A DNA stretch of 64,000 bases from Microstegium vimineum (lineage: Eukaryota; Streptophyta; Magnoliopsida; Poales; Poaceae), in assembly GCA_022036555.1 (NCBI GenBank), contig CM039122.1, positions 3,123,043-3,187,042 of the forward strand. The letters run 5' to 3'. Below the pieces are notes generated by a model that saw only the letters and a list, made by a program, of their open reading frames with translations, was not told where the DNA came from and searched no databases. Positions 43,869 through 56,022 of this stretch are shown one piece after another. A program made the position numbers and the translations under genes. Position 1 is the first letter of the stretch, and each line of letters begins with the position of its first letter.

Positions 43869-46688
43869 TGTAACACCCTAAAATTTGAAATAGAAATTAG
43901 ATTTGAATTTAATTTAAATTTGATTTAATTCAAGAATTTTTGTGATCATAGAATTAAATACAAGTAAAATAAATCTCATGCTAGGTTTACCCTTTTCTTG
44001 TGCATAGCATGCCTCTACATTTTCTTATGTTGCTTGAATTGATAAAACTCAAGAAAAACATTTCAAAATTCTTTGAAAATCAATTTGGAAAACCATTTGC
44101 GAAATTAAATAAAAAGAAAAGGAAACCCACTCTCCTCCCTCCTTTTCGGCCTGTCGGGCCAGCCCGCAGTGCCCCTCCCTCTCTCACTCTCCCCGCGTGG
44201 GCCGGCCACACTCCTCGCCCTCGGCCCAGGCGCGTGCGCTCGACCCTCGCTCGGGCCTCGACCCCGTGCGGCCTCGATCCCTCCCCTCTCGCTGGCACGG
44301 CGGCCCCGCCTGTCAGTCCCCTTCTTCCTCCCCCCGTGTCCGTTTCGGACTCTGTCCGCCGCGACGCCGCATCGCGCCGCGTCTGCAACCGCCTCTCCCT
44401 CGGTTTCCGTGCTCCCATAGCCGCGTGGGACTCTCCCCTCTGCCCCCATAAATAGCACCGCACCCTGCGCCGCCTCTCCCATCGCCTCGCCTTGTCTCGC
44501 AGCAGCAACAGCAGCACCGCGCCATTGCCGCCGCTCTGCTCCGCCGCCGAGCTGCCGTTCCGCGCAACTCCGGCCGCCGTAAGCCTCTCCGACCCTCGAA
44601 GCATCTTCGCGTGGCCGCGGAACGCCTTCCCATCCCCTTTTCCCTCTCCTTTGTGCTCGGTTTGACCCCGCCGCCGCTCTGCAGGAAACCGCCGCCGCTA
44701 TTCACCGTCGACGGCCGTCCTCCGCCCTCGATCGAGCCCTGTCAGTGCCCTAGGTGAGTTCGCCTCGAGCTCCCCTTTCTCCCGGTGCCCTCGGAGTCGA
44801 AAACCGAGTACCGTAGCTCCAGATCAACCCCCGCCGTTGAGCTCGGGCTCGACCGGCCATGGCCGCCGCCGTGCGCCGCCCTGCTCCGGCAGAGCGCCGC
44901 CCTCTCTCTCCCTCTCTTCTAATCTGAGTCATCGGCTTCAGATCCAACGGACCAGAGCCCTCGATACCCCTTCGGGTGGCTTTTTGCTAAAGAGCCCCTG
45001 CCCTTTTCGGCCTCTAAACCCACAGTCCTGAAAGCGCCTTTCATCTTTACGATTCTCTCTCTGGAAAGCGTACTCCTCAGATCTATTTTAATTCGGTTTT
45101 AAATAAAAACCTCTATTTACAGTTTTGCCACTGATTTTCAAATGCCTATATTTTGCTCGTTTTAAATCCAAATCGATCCGTTCAAGTTGCGTTAGATCCG
45201 TAATTTTATGCTCTATCCAGTAGTATAGGTTTCATCTATGTTAATTACTTTTGAAAATAAAAGTAAATTAATTCTTTAATGCTTTAATCTTGCCCTTTTC
45301 AAAATCTTGTTTAATCTATAGTTTCTTCGTTTTAGATCCGATTAGCGTGATTCTCGCGTCTTTGTGATCGTAGTAAAGTATAGATCTCTTTTATAACCTT
45401 TTTACAACCTATTTATTGTTTATGATGTAATGTTCTGATCATATCTTTATTGCTTTGTGTATGATTGTTCAGATGATTGCGTGGTGATGTTGATCGAGTA
45501 CAGCCGGTGAGATCTTCGGTGAGCAAGAGTTCTTTGCAGCAGATCAGGATCACCAGGAGCTTTGTGATCAAGGTAAGTTTAACATGGGATCATCCTTGTT
45601 ACCTATTCACCCTAATTCATCTAGTCATATTGCATGTGTCTAATTTGATTCCTATTAGATCTATACCATAGCTTTGTTATCCTTGTACCTTGTCACCATG
45701 GGTTTTTATGCATATGGGTAGCTCTGCTATGCTTTACAATAATGGATCTGAGATGAATCTTGATTAATGATATATGCAACAATGAGATAAAAATTGGCTT
45801 TTATAGCAACATGGAATATGACCCCACTGTAGGGCAAAAGCTGAGATTTAAATGCAACCACGAGTGCTATAATGGCTCTGGCTTTAGTTAAGTATGAAGT
45901 TTGGACTAGCATGCTTGTGGTTCGTGAAAGGCACCTTTGCCGAGCTGGTTATGGGGTATAGCTTGTGTAGGGACCGCTGCGGGTGGTACCATCGGGTGTC
46001 CCATATTCCCCTTTGCATTGGGTCCGTAGGGTCCGCTACATGCTAGAAAGAGCTTTTGAAAGACTTCATAGTGTTCCCTGCCCGCTCACCTTGGCAGTGT
46101 TATGGGACTAGCTATCCCGGGCATACGGGCAACATGGCTTGTGGGTAAAGTGTATAACCTCTGCAGAGTGTAAATCTATCATGATAGCCGTGCTCACGGT
46201 CATGAGCGGCCTGGAAAACTCACAGTGTAGATGATCATGTTGTTTAATTGTTAATGTTGTTTATTAATCTTATCATGTGGTTATTAATTGGGTTATGCAT
46301 AACTAAAGCTAAGTGTTGGTAAAACTTGACCAAGTTAAAAGCAACCGCAGTACAGACAGTGTCAGCCTTTTGAGCTTCGTAACCCTATGTTACTCTTGTT
46401 GAGTACTTTAAGTGCTCACTCTTGCTTTCTCAACCCCTTCAGATGGCTTTGAAGACTACCGTGAGGAGTACTAGGCTAGTGGTCAACCAGTCGGCGTTCC
46501 CTGTGAAGTGGAGCTTCATCGCGAGAGTTATCTTTATTTCCGCTGTTTTGTTTAAGAATATTATTCGTTATGTAATAAGCACTCAGTGAAGGTACTATTT
46601 AAAGATTTGTCGGCTTATGTGTGTGATTGATCCCTGGGCACATATGAGTTATTCGCATTCAATTTTATTCTTAAAATTGGGTGTGACA
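43869..46688 (+). repeat. Tekay LTR1 (2820 bp)
   Basis: Starts TGTAACACCCTAAAATTTG and ends AAAATTGGGTGTGACA. It differs from LTR2 and LTR3 in the GC-rich zone 44150-44400, where it keeps about 33 bp that both others lack. It contains ATAAATA at 44448-44454, a GC-rich leader, and two GT..AG segments that look like leader introns (44754-45472 and 45573-46442). Confidence 0.95.
44448..44454 (+). promoter_or_regulatory. TATA-like box of the Tekay LTR
   Basis: ATAAATA in the context GCCCCCATAAATAGCACCG, at the border between a CT-rich zone and a leader-like CAGCAGCAACAGCAGCACCG. The same sequence occurs in LTR2 (about 53456-53462) and LTR3 (about 60278-60284). Confidence 0.6.
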
Positions 46689-46822
46689 ATGAGCTTGAAG
46701 CATAGGTGTAGATCTTCTATCAATCACTTGGGGAGGAGGTTGTGGTGCATCAACATCACTAGCTTGAGCCTCGGCTTGATCTTGTGGTGCATTCAATTTT
46801 ATTCTTAAAATTGGGTGTGACA
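46689..46822. repeat. Captured SIRE flank (96 bp) plus repeated LTR tail, unit 1
   Basis: Bases 46689-46784 (ATGAGCTTGAAGCATAGG...GGCTTGATCTTG) are identical to the SIRE DNA that follows LTR3 at 62518-62613. Four bases TGGT and then the last 34 bp of the LTR (GCATTCAATTTTATTC...GGGTGTGACA, 46789-46822) follow, leading into the primer-binding site. Confidence 0.95.
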
Positions 46823-46825
46823 AAT

Positions 46826-46837
46826 TGGTATCAGAGC
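46826..46837 (+). other. Tekay primer-binding site, unit 1
   Basis: TGGTATCAGAGC is complementary to the 3' end of plant initiator Met tRNA. It sits three bases after the repeated LTR tail rather than after the full LTR. The second copy is at 55834-55845. Confidence 0.9.
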
Positions 46838-47014
46838 AAGTGTTGACTGTAGGACGCAAGCCTAGTTAGAATGGTCTTCTTACCTTGTCTCTATCTTCCC
46901 TTTTCATGTTTACATTCTTGTATATATATTTTCTCAAACTGTTTATGCTACACTTGACTTATTCTATTGTGAAAATGTTGTTCTAATCTATCTCTATCTT
47001 TGTCATGGTTAAAG

Positions 47015-47824
47015 ATGCCTACCCTTCGCCGATCAGCTCATCTCAGTTTCAGTGAACGTGTTCCTCCGCAGCAGTTTGCCCCTCATGAACCCCAAGCGAC
47101 AATGGTGGAATCTCAGGAAGAACCAGAGGAGGAAGTCCAGGAAATATCCAGTGGCGAAGAGTACCATGGGGAAGAGAGCCCCCATGCCCCAAGTGATGAT
47201 GTGGATTCCTCTACTTCTGATGTTGCTAAAGAAGACCTGCCAGAAGAGCCAGGGTGGATTCGCACTAAGTATATCCGAGGAGGAGCATATAGCAGCTACG
47301 CTCACTCCCAGCTGGTGGATCTTGTGGGAGAATGCCACCCAGGACCCAAGATTGCAACCATGTACACCTGCAAGGAATACAAACACCCCCTCACCAACAC
47401 CTACTGGAAGGCGAAGATCTATATCTGTGGAAGTGCTGGTGGGCAAGCAGCTGAACGTGTGGATTATACCTTCCATAGCTGTGTTGCTCATCCTACCATA
47501 GAAGCAAGTATGAAGGACGCCGCGTTCTCTGCATACATGGCCATCCACAACAAGTTCAGAGAAAGGATCGCCAACACCCGGCGCCGTTTCATCCCTCGTT
47601 TCGATGCAGAGCAAGGTTGGATAATCGCCGAACCTAACGGTGAAGGTGGCCCCGTCCTGAATGAGCTCGTCGACTTCGTCCAAGAGATGATGAGCATGTA
47701 TGGTCATCTCCTAATAGAAGCAAGGGAGCTGCGCAAGGAGCTCAAGCGCAGTCATCAACAACAAGATGAGCTTCGTGAAGAGTTTGGGCTGCCAAAGAAC
47801 TTCAAGAAGATCAAGAGGAGTTAG
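47015..47824 (+). CDS. Tekay ORF0, unit 1 (intact, 269 aa)
   Basis: The ORF from ATG 47015 (MPTLRRSAHLSFSERVPPQQ) to TAG 47822-47824 is upstream of gag and has no gag motifs. It has an acidic Glu/Ser-rich N-terminal third, a globular middle (IRTKYIRGGAYSSYAHSQLV, TYWKAKIYICGSAGGQAAER) and a charged coiled-coil end (RELRKELKRSHQQQDELREE). An extra ORF before gag is known from related rice chromoviruses (RIRE3/RIRE8 ORF0); its function is unknown. ATG 47015 is chosen over 47000 because the composition before it is not protein-like. It is the only intact Tekay ORF in the array. Confidence 0.75.
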   Translation: MPTLRRSAHLSFSERVPPQQFAPHEPQATMVESQEEPEEEVQEISSGEEYHGEESPHAPSDDVDSSTSDVAKEDLPEEPGWIRTKYIRGGAYSSYAHSQLVDLVGECHPGPKIATMYTCKEYKHPLTNTYWKAKIYICGSAGGQAAERVDYTFHSCVAHPTIEASMKDAAFSAYMAIHNKFRERIANTRRRFIPRFDAEQGWIIAEPNGEGGPVLNELVDFVQEMMSMYGHLLIEARELRKELKRSHQQQDELREEFGLPKNFKKIKRS

Positions 47825-48454
47825 GACTAGGAACCCCCTTTATAGTTCATACGCTAGTTCGTGAGTCGTGTGTGCTAGTGTTTCCTGTGTGTTTAGTTTC
47901 TTATGCTTGTGCTAATGTGTGAGTTGGTTCTTTGTAATGATTGTAGAGGTTGTGGGCCTGTCCACAACACTCATAGCTTAGGTTGGGTTTCTTTGAAAGA
48001 TAATAATAATAAAGTTGCAGTTTTTGTTAATCTGTCTTTTCAGACCTCCCTGTCTTGTTAATTTTTCTTAATTAATTCTGAACTTCCTAAAATCACGAAA
48101 CTTTAACTGAAAATAGTATACTTCCTTATATTTCTGTGGCCGCAAGAAGCACCTTCATATCTGTTCAGAGTTAAGAGAAACAATTCCTGCAAATTGATGT
48201 TTCTGTGCAGTTCGGTAATCTGGACAGATCTGTTTAAATGCAGTTTTTGGTTAAGTTAATGGCAGAATCAGAAAACGTCAGAATTACAAAAGTTGTAGAT
48301 AAATTCTTTATCTTTCCAACCACGTAAGCTTTGCCTCTGTTTGAGTTCAAGAACTTTAGATATGACTGTTTTTCTAGACTGTTGTTGTGCTGAAAATCCA
48401 GAAAAGTTGCAGCCGTGTCAGGTTTTAAAGTCGTTCTTATGTTCTATGTAACAG
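47825..48454. other. Spacer between Tekay ORF0 and gag
   Basis: An AT-rich stretch of 630 bp without a coding frame, possibly the intron or leader for gag expression. The first 160 bp also occur after ORF0 of unit 2; the rest is lost there. Confidence 0.6.
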
Positions 48455-49528
48455 ATGCCTCGCACCAGGACTAACTCCGGATCCAACACCAGTGACAACA
48501 ACAACGACAATAACCAGCACCCTCTACCTCCACCACCTGCGATGACTCCAGAGCAGATGCAGGCTCAGATGATGCAGACAATGCAAGCCATGATGCAGTT
48601 CATGCAGAACCAACCCCATCAACCTGCTGGAGCTCCACCTGTCAACAAGTGGAGGGAATTTCTGCAAGGACACCCTCCTGTCTTCTCTCATGACAGTGAT
48701 CCATTGGAGGCGGATGATTGGTTGCGTGCGGTGGAGAAGCAACTCAACATCGCACAATGCAATGACCAGGAGAAAGTGTTGTATGCTTCTGGTCAACTTC
48801 AAGGTGCAGCTCAGACTTGGTGGGAGACGTATCAAGATGCTTGCCCCAGCAATGCTCCCGCTATCACTTGGGAAGAGTTTTCTCGGGATTTCAAAGCGTG
48901 CCACATTCCAGAAGGAATCATAGAGCTGAAGCAAGAAGAATTCAGGAACCTTCGGTTGGGACAGATGTCAGTCAGCGAGTACCATGACAAGTTCTTGCAG
49001 CTAGCTCGCTATGCTCCCAATGAAGTAAGGGATAATGCTGATAAGCAGCGTCTCTTCTTAAAGGGGATCTACTATGAACTCCGGTTGCAGTTGAAGGGTA
49101 ATACATACCCGAATTTCTAGTCTCTGGTGAACCGTGCCATCGTCCTGGACAATGAACACAGGGAGATGGACAAGAAGAGGAAACTTAGAGGACAAGCTTC
49201 TGGGAGTAACACTCGCCAGCGTCTCAACTATCCTTAGCAGGGTTACCAGCAGAGGTACCAAGGCACATCCAACTTCGGGAACCGTAACCCGAGCCAGCAA
49301 CGTTCACCATTCCAGCAACAGGGTGGTTACTCAGGACCTCGTCAAGGCTCATCCAACAGTACCCCAGCAAAGACTAATGTTCTCAATACCCCCATCAAGT
49401 GTTTTGCTTGTGGTGAACCCGTACATCTCTCCTATAACTGCCCCAAGAAGCAAAACACACCAAACCCTCCCAGTCAGAACAGCAACAACCAGAGAGGAAG
49501 GTACCAGCCACCCTCTCATAATAGAAGC
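48455..49528 (+). pseudogene. Tekay gag, two nonsense codons
   Basis: MPRTRTNSGSNTSDNNNDNN starts a Gln/Met/Pro-rich N-terminus. The gag core follows (FSHDSDPLEADDWLRAVEKQ, LQGAAQTWWETYQ, ITWEEFSRDFKACHIPEGII, LRLGQMSVSEYHDKF), then a Gln/Ser/Arg-rich linker and the nucleocapsid zinc knuckle CFACGEPVHLSYNC (CX2CX4HX4C, about 49404-49445). Stops at 49118-49120 and 49235-49237 lie in an otherwise continuous frame that runs on into protease. Unit 2 has lost the whole gene. Confidence 0.85.
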
Positions 49529-52500
49529 GTGAACCATGTCTCTGCAGAAGCAGCTCAGGAAGCACCAGAAGTGATGATGGGTACGTTCCTTGTCAACTCC
49601 ATCCCTGCTACTGTTCTATTTGATTCTGGAGCATCACATTCTTTCATATCGCAAGCTTTTGTTAGAATGAATGGAACATCATTAGTAGCAATGCAAAACC
49701 CTATAATCGTAAATTCACCGAGTTGGGTTATGAGAACCGAATGTTATTGTCCATCGGTTACTGTTACCCTAAGGGGGGTAGACTTCAAAGCTCAGCTTAC
49801 AGTTTTGAGGACCGCTGGGATCGATGTTATATTGGGTTTGGACTGGATGAGAAAGCAAGATGCAGTAATCAAGTGTGATAAGAAGATAGTTGAATTGTCT
49901 ACACCTATAGGGGGCAGGATCAGTGTTGATGTGGTTATGCAACCTCCACCGACAGCCGCTGTCAACCAGCTTGAGGAGAATGACAACCCAATAGATAGGT
50001 TTGTGGATGAATTTCCGGATGTGTTCCCCGAAGATTTGCCAGGTATGCCTCCCGATCGTGACATTGAATTTATAATCGAGTTATTACCTGGAACTGCACC
50101 TATAGCTAAAAGACCATATAGGATGGGAATAAAAGAATTAGAAGAACTTAAGAAACAAATTAAAGAGTTGTCGGATAAAGGTTTTATTCGTCCCAGTTCT
50201 TCACCTTGGGGTGCACCGGTTATCTTTGTTGACAAGAAAGATGGCAGTCAGAGGATGTGTGTTGATTATCGGTCACTCAATGAGGTAACTATCAAGAACA
50301 AGTATCCTTTGCCCAGAATCGATGATTTGTTTGATCAGTTGAAGGGTGCTTGTGTGTTCTCCAAGATTGATCTTCGATCTGGTTATCACCAATTGAAGAT
50401 CCGTGCTTCAGATGTTCCCAAAACAGCATTCACTACGAGGTATGGGTTGTATGAATATACGGTGATGTCATTCGGTCTTACCAATGCACCTGCATACTTC
50501 ATGTATTTGATGAACAAGGTCTTTATGGAATACCTGGATAAGTTTATGGTGGTATTTATTGATGATATTCTGATATACTCCAAGAATGATGATAAGCATG
50601 CTGAACACTTGAGATTGGTATTACAGAAGCTCAGAGAGCACCAGTTGTATGCTAAAAGAAGTAAGTGTGAATTTTGGTTGAAAGAAGTTTCTTTTCTTGG
50701 CCATGTTGTGTCTAACGAAGGTATATCAGTTGATCCTAGTAAGGTGGAAGATGTACTGAATTGGAAACCCCCAACCAATGTCAGTGAGATTCGCAGTTTT
50801 CTTGGCTTAGCTGGATACTATAGAAGGTTCATTGAAGGATTCTCTAAGCTAGCTAAACCTATGACCGCGTTGCTTGAGAAGGATGCCAAGTTTGTTTGGT
50901 CAGAGAAGTGTCAGGCTAACTTTGAAGAATTGAAAAAGAGATTGACTACAGCTCCTGTGTTGACCTTGCCAGACTTGAGTCAGAAGTTCTCTATCTATTG
51001 TGATGCCTCTCGTCTTGGGTTGGGTATTGTGCTTATGCAAGAAGGAAGAGTTGTTGCGTATGCTTCGTGACAACTGAGGAAGCATGAGTTGAATTATCCG
51101 ACTCATGATTTGGAGTTAGCAGTTGTGGTTTATGCATTGAAGATATGGAGACACTATCTTATTGGTCATAAGTGTGACATCTACACCGACCATAAGAGCT
51201 TGAAATACATCTTTACTCAATCAGATCTGAATTTGAGGCAACGCCGTTGGTTGGAGATTATCAAGGATTATGACTTGGATGTTCACTATCATCCAGGTAA
51301 AGCCAATGTTGTGGTCGATGCTCTTAGCAGGAAAAGTTATGCTAATGAGATTCGGACAATACCTATGCCTGAAGAGTTGTGTGCTGAACTTGAGCATTGT
51401 TGCTAATGCTATGGAGATGGTAGTGGAACCTACACTAGAGAAGCAGATTCGTGAAGGTCAGTTGCGGGATAAGAATCTGCAGATAATAGTTGAGAACCTG
51501 AAGAAAGGAAGATCACCAGGTTTCCGGTTAGATGATAATGGTACCTTGTGGTATGGAAAGAGGATCTGTATCCCCGACATCAAGTCTATTCAACAGACGA
51601 TTCTGCGAGAAGCTCATGAGTCAACCTACTCAATACATCCTGGAAGCACTAAGATGTACTTAGATCTTAAAGAGAAATATTGGTGGGTTGGATTGAAATG
51701 TGACGTGGCAGAATATGTAGCAATATGTGATACCTGTCAGAGGGTTAAAGCAGAACCTCAGAGACCTGCAGGACTGTTGCAACCGATGAAGATACCTGAA
51801 TGGAAGTGGGATGAAGTTGGTATGGATTTCATAGTAGGGTTACCGCTTACTCGGAAAGGTTATGACTCAATCTGGGTCATAGTTGATCGCTTGACTAAGG
51901 TAGCTCACTTCTTACTAGTTCGAACCACTTATACGGGAGCACAGTTAGCTGAGTTATATATGGAAATGGTAGTATGCCAGCATGGAGTTCCAAAGAAGAT
52001 TGTGTCAGATAGAGGTACCCAGTTCACCTCGCACTTTTGGAAGAAGGTGCATGAGTCCTTTGGGACAGTGTTGAATTTCAGCTCAGCCTATCACCCTTAG
52101 ACAGATGGACAGACAGAAAGAACAAACCAAGTGCTAGAAGATATGTTAAGAGCTTGTGCTTTGCAGTATGGTACTAGTTGGGACAAGAGTTTGCCCTATG
52201 CTGAATTTTCATATAACAACAGTTATCAAGATAGTCTTAAGATGGCACCGTTTGAAGCTTTGTATGGACGGAAGTGTAGAACTCCGTTGTTCTGGAATCA
52301 AACGGGAGAAACCCAAGTGTTTGGACCAGATGTTCTGAGAGATGCAGAAGAGCAAGTCCGCGTAATCAGAGATAATCTAAAGATAGCACAGTCTCGACAG
52401 AAGAGTTATGCTGATAACCGAAGAAGAGATTTGTCTTTTGAAGTAGGTGATTATGTTTACTTGAAAGTGTCACCTATGAGAAGTGTGAAACGGTTCAATA

Positions 52501-52862
52501 TGAAAGGAAAGTTAACACCCAGATATATTGGTCCGTTCAAGATTCTTGAGAGACGTGGAGAAGTTGCTTACCGGTTAGAGTTACCAGAAAGTTTGTCAGG
52601 AGTTCACGACGTGTTTCACGTATCTCAGCTCAAGAAGTGTTTACGAGTACCCGAAGAACAGTTACCGTTAGAGGAACTTACAGTTAAGGAAGATTTGACC
52701 TATGAGGAATATCCAGTTAAGATTTTGGAAACAGCTGAAAGGATTACAAGAAGTAAGGTTATCAAGATGTGCAAGGTGCAGTGGAATCGATATACAGAGG
52801 AAGAGGCCACTTGGGAAAGAGAGGAAGATCTAAGAAAAACCTACCCTCAACTCTTTAAGTAA
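49529..52862 (+). pseudogene. Tekay pol with chromodomain, unit 1
   Basis: Domains in order: protease (VLFDSGASHSFIS, DSG intact), RT (GFIRPSSSPWGAPVIFVDKK, RMCVDYRSLNE, VVFIDDILIYSK), RNase H (IYCDASRLGLGIVLM, YPTHDLELAVVVYALK, YTDHKSLKYIF), integrase zinc domain (HPGSTKMYLDLKEKYWW, CDTCQR) and core (VGMDFIVGLP, VSDRGTQFTSHFW, TDGQTERTNQ), and a C-terminal chromodomain (YEEYPVKILETAERITRSKV, VQWNRYTEEEATWEREEDL) ending at TAA 52860-52862. The chromodomain is thought to steer insertion to heterochromatin. Breaks: TGA 51068-51070, a frame change near 51390-51405, TAG 52098-52100. All three recur in unit 2. Confidence 0.95.
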
Positions 52863-52909
52863 GTAAAATCTGGGAATCTCGGGGCGAGATTCTTTTAAGG
52901 GGGTAGATT

Positions 52910-55696
52910 TGTAACACCCTAAAATTTGAAATAGAAATTAGATTTGAATTTAATTTAAATTTGATTTAATTCAAGCATTTTTGTGATCATAGAATTAAAT
53001 ACAAGTAAAATAAATCTCATGCTAGGTTTACCCTTTTCTTGTGCATAGCATGCCTCTGCATTTTCTTATGTTGCTTGAATTGATAAAACTCAAGAAAAAC
53101 ATTTCAAAATTCTTTGAAAATCAATTTGGAAAACCATTTGCGAAATTAAATAAAAAGAAAAGGAAACCCTATCTCCTCCCTCCTTTTCGGCCTGTCGGCC
53201 CAGCCCGCAGTGCCCCTCCCTCTCTCACTCTCCCCGCGTGGACCGGCCAAACTTCTCGCCCTCGGCCCAGGCGTGTGCGCTCGACCACCGCGCGGCCTCG
53301 ATCCCTCCTCCCTCTCGCTGACACGGCGGCCCCGCCTGTCAGTCCCCTTCTTCCTCCCCCCGTGTCCGTTCCGGACTTTGTCCGCCGCATCTGCAACCGC
53401 CTCTCCCGCGGTTTCCGCGCTCCCGTAGTCGCGTGGGACTCTCCCCTCTGCCCCCATAAATAGCACCGCACCCTGCGCCGCCTCTCCCATCGCCTCGCCT
53501 TGTCTCGCAGCAGCAACAGCAGCACCGCGCCATTGCCGCCGCTCTGCTCCGCCGCCGAGCTGCCGTTCCGCGCAACTCCGGCCGCCGTAAGCCTCTCCGA
53601 CCCTCGAAGCATCTTCGCGTGGCCGCGGAACGCCTTCCCATCCCCTTTTCCCTCTCCTTTGTGCTCGGTTTGACCCCGCCGCCGCTCTGCAGGAAACCGC
53701 CGCCGCTATTCACCGTCGACGGCCGTCCTCCGCCCTCGATCGAGCCCTGTCAGTGCCCTAGGTGAGTTCGCCTCGAGCTCCCCTTTCTCCCGGTGCCCTC
53801 GGAGTCGAAAACCGAGTACCGTAGCTCCAGATCAACCCCCGCCGTTGAGCTCGGGCTCGACCGGCCATGGCCGCCGCCGTGCGCCGCCCTGCTCCGGCAG
53901 AGCGCCGCCCTCTCTCTCCCTCTCTTCTAATCTGAGTCATCGGCTTCAGATCCAACGGACCAGAGCCCTCGATACCCCTTCGGGTGGCTTTTTGCTAAAG
54001 AGCCCCTGCCCTTTTCGGCCTCTAAACCCACAGTCCTGAAAGCGCCTTTCATCTTTACGATTCTCTCTCTGGAAAGCGTACTCCTCAGATCTATTTTAAT
54101 TCGGTTTTAAATAAAAACCTCTATTTACAGTTTTGCCACTGATTTTCAAATGCCTATATTTTGCTCGTTTTAAATCCAAATCGATCCGTTCAAGTTGCGT
54201 TAGATCCGTAATTTTATGCTCTATCCAGTAGTATAGGTTTCATCTATGTTAATTACTTTTGAAAATAAAAGTAAATTAATTCTTTAATGCTTTAATCTTG
54301 CCCTTTTCAAAATCTTGTTTAATCTATAGTTTCTTCGTTTTAGATCCGATTAGCGTGATTCTCGCGTCTTTGTGATCGTAGTAAAGTATAGATCTCTTTT
54401 ATAACCTTTTTACAACCTATTTATTGTTTATGATGTAATGTTCTGATCATATCTTTATTGCTTCGTGTATGATTGTTCAGATGATTGCGTGGTGATGTTG
54501 ATCGAGTACAGCCGGTGAGATCTTCGGTGAGCAAGAGTTCTTTGCAGCAGATCAGGATCACCAGGAGCTTTGTGATCAAGGTAAGTTTAACATGGGATCA
54601 TCCTTGTTACCTATTCACCCTAATTCATCTAGTCATATTGCATGTGTCTAATTTGATTCCTATTAGATCTATACCATAGCTTTGTTATCCTTGTACCTTG
54701 TCACCATGGGTTTTTATGCATATGGGTAGCTCTGCTATGCTTTACAATAATGGATCTGAGATGAATCTTGATTAATGATATATGCAACAATGAGATAAAA
54801 ATTGGCTTTTATAGCAACATGGAATATGACCCCACTGTAGGGCAAAAGCTGAGATTTAAATGCAACCACGAGTGCTATAATGGCTCTGGCTTTAGTTAAG
54901 TATGAAGTTTGGACTAGCATGCTTGTGGTTCGTGAAAGGCACCTTTGCCGAGCTGGTTATGGGGTATAGCTTGTGTAGGGACCGCTGCGGGTGGTACCAT
55001 CGGGTGTCCCATATTCCCCTTTGCATTGGGTCCGTAGGGTCCGCTACATGCTAGAAAGAGCTTTTGAAAGACTTCATAGTGTTCCCTGCCCGCTCACCTT
55101 GGCAGTGTTATGGGACTAGCTATCCCGGGCATACGGGCAACATGGCTTGTGGGTAAAGTGTATAACCTCTGCAGAGTGTAAATCTATCATGATAGCCGTG
55201 CTCACGGTCATGAGCGGCCTGGAAAACTCACAGTGTAGATGATCATGTTGTTTAATTGTTAATGTTGTTTATTAATCTTATCATGTGGTTATTAATTGGG
55301 TTATGCATAACTAAAGCTAAGTGTTGGTAAAACTTGACCAAGTTAAAAGCAACCGCAGTACAGACAGTGTCAGCCTTTTGAGCTTCGTAACCCTATGTTA
55401 CTCTTGTTGAGTACTTTAAGTGCTCACTCTTGCTTTCTCAACCCCTTCAGATGGCTTTGAAGACTACCGTGAGGAGTACTAGGCTAGTGGTCAACCAGTC
55501 GGCGTTCCCTGTGAAGTGGAGCTTCATCGCGAGAGTTATCTTTATTTCCGCTGTTTTGTTTAAGAATATTATTCGTTATGTAATAAGCACTCAGTGAAGG
55601 TACTATTTAAAGATTTGTCGGCTTATGTGTGTGATTGATCCCTGGGCACATATGAGTTATTCGCATTCAATTTTATTCTTAAAATTGGGTGTGACA
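52910..55696 (+). repeat. Tekay LTR2 (2787 bp)
   Basis: Follows the purine tract AAGGGGGTAGATT. It is nearly identical to LTR3 and shares with it the shorter GC-rich zone, whereas LTR1 is about 33 bp longer there. Confidence 0.95.
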
Positions 55697-55830
55697 ATGA
55701 GCTTGAAGCATAGGTGTAGATCTTCTATCAATCACTTGGGGAGGAGGTTGTGGTGCATCAACATCACTAGCTTGAGCCTCGGCTTGATCTTGTGGTGCAT
55801 TCAATTTTATTCTTAAAATTGGGTGTGACA
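55697..55830. repeat. Captured SIRE flank plus repeated LTR tail, unit 2
   Basis: Same structure as at 46689-46822: 96 bp of SIRE flank (55697-55792), TGGT, then 34 bp of LTR tail (55797-55830), with the primer-binding site TGGTATCAGAGC at 55834. Confidence 0.95.
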
Positions 55831-56022
55831 AATTGGTATCAGAGCAAGTGTTGACTGTAGGACGCAAGCCTAGTTAGAATGGTCTTCTTACCTTGTCTCT
55901 ATCTTCCCTTTTCATGTTTACATTCTTGTATATATATTTTCTCAAACTGTTTATGCTACACTTGACTTATTCTATTGTGAAAATGTTGTTCTAATCTATC
56001 TCTATCTTTGTCATGGTTAAAG

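Noticed and set aside
44080..44705. Overlapping frames on both strands in the GC-rich part of the Tekay LTRs (also 53146-53713 and 59968-60535)
   Set aside because: Located in the LTR leader, low complexity (Arg/Gly/Pro), changed in frame by the LTR1 indels; not conserved as protein.
46671..46859. 62-codon minus-strand frame containing SIRE linker residues (also 55679-55867)
   Set aside because: It is the captured 96-bp SIRE flank read out of context, not a gene.
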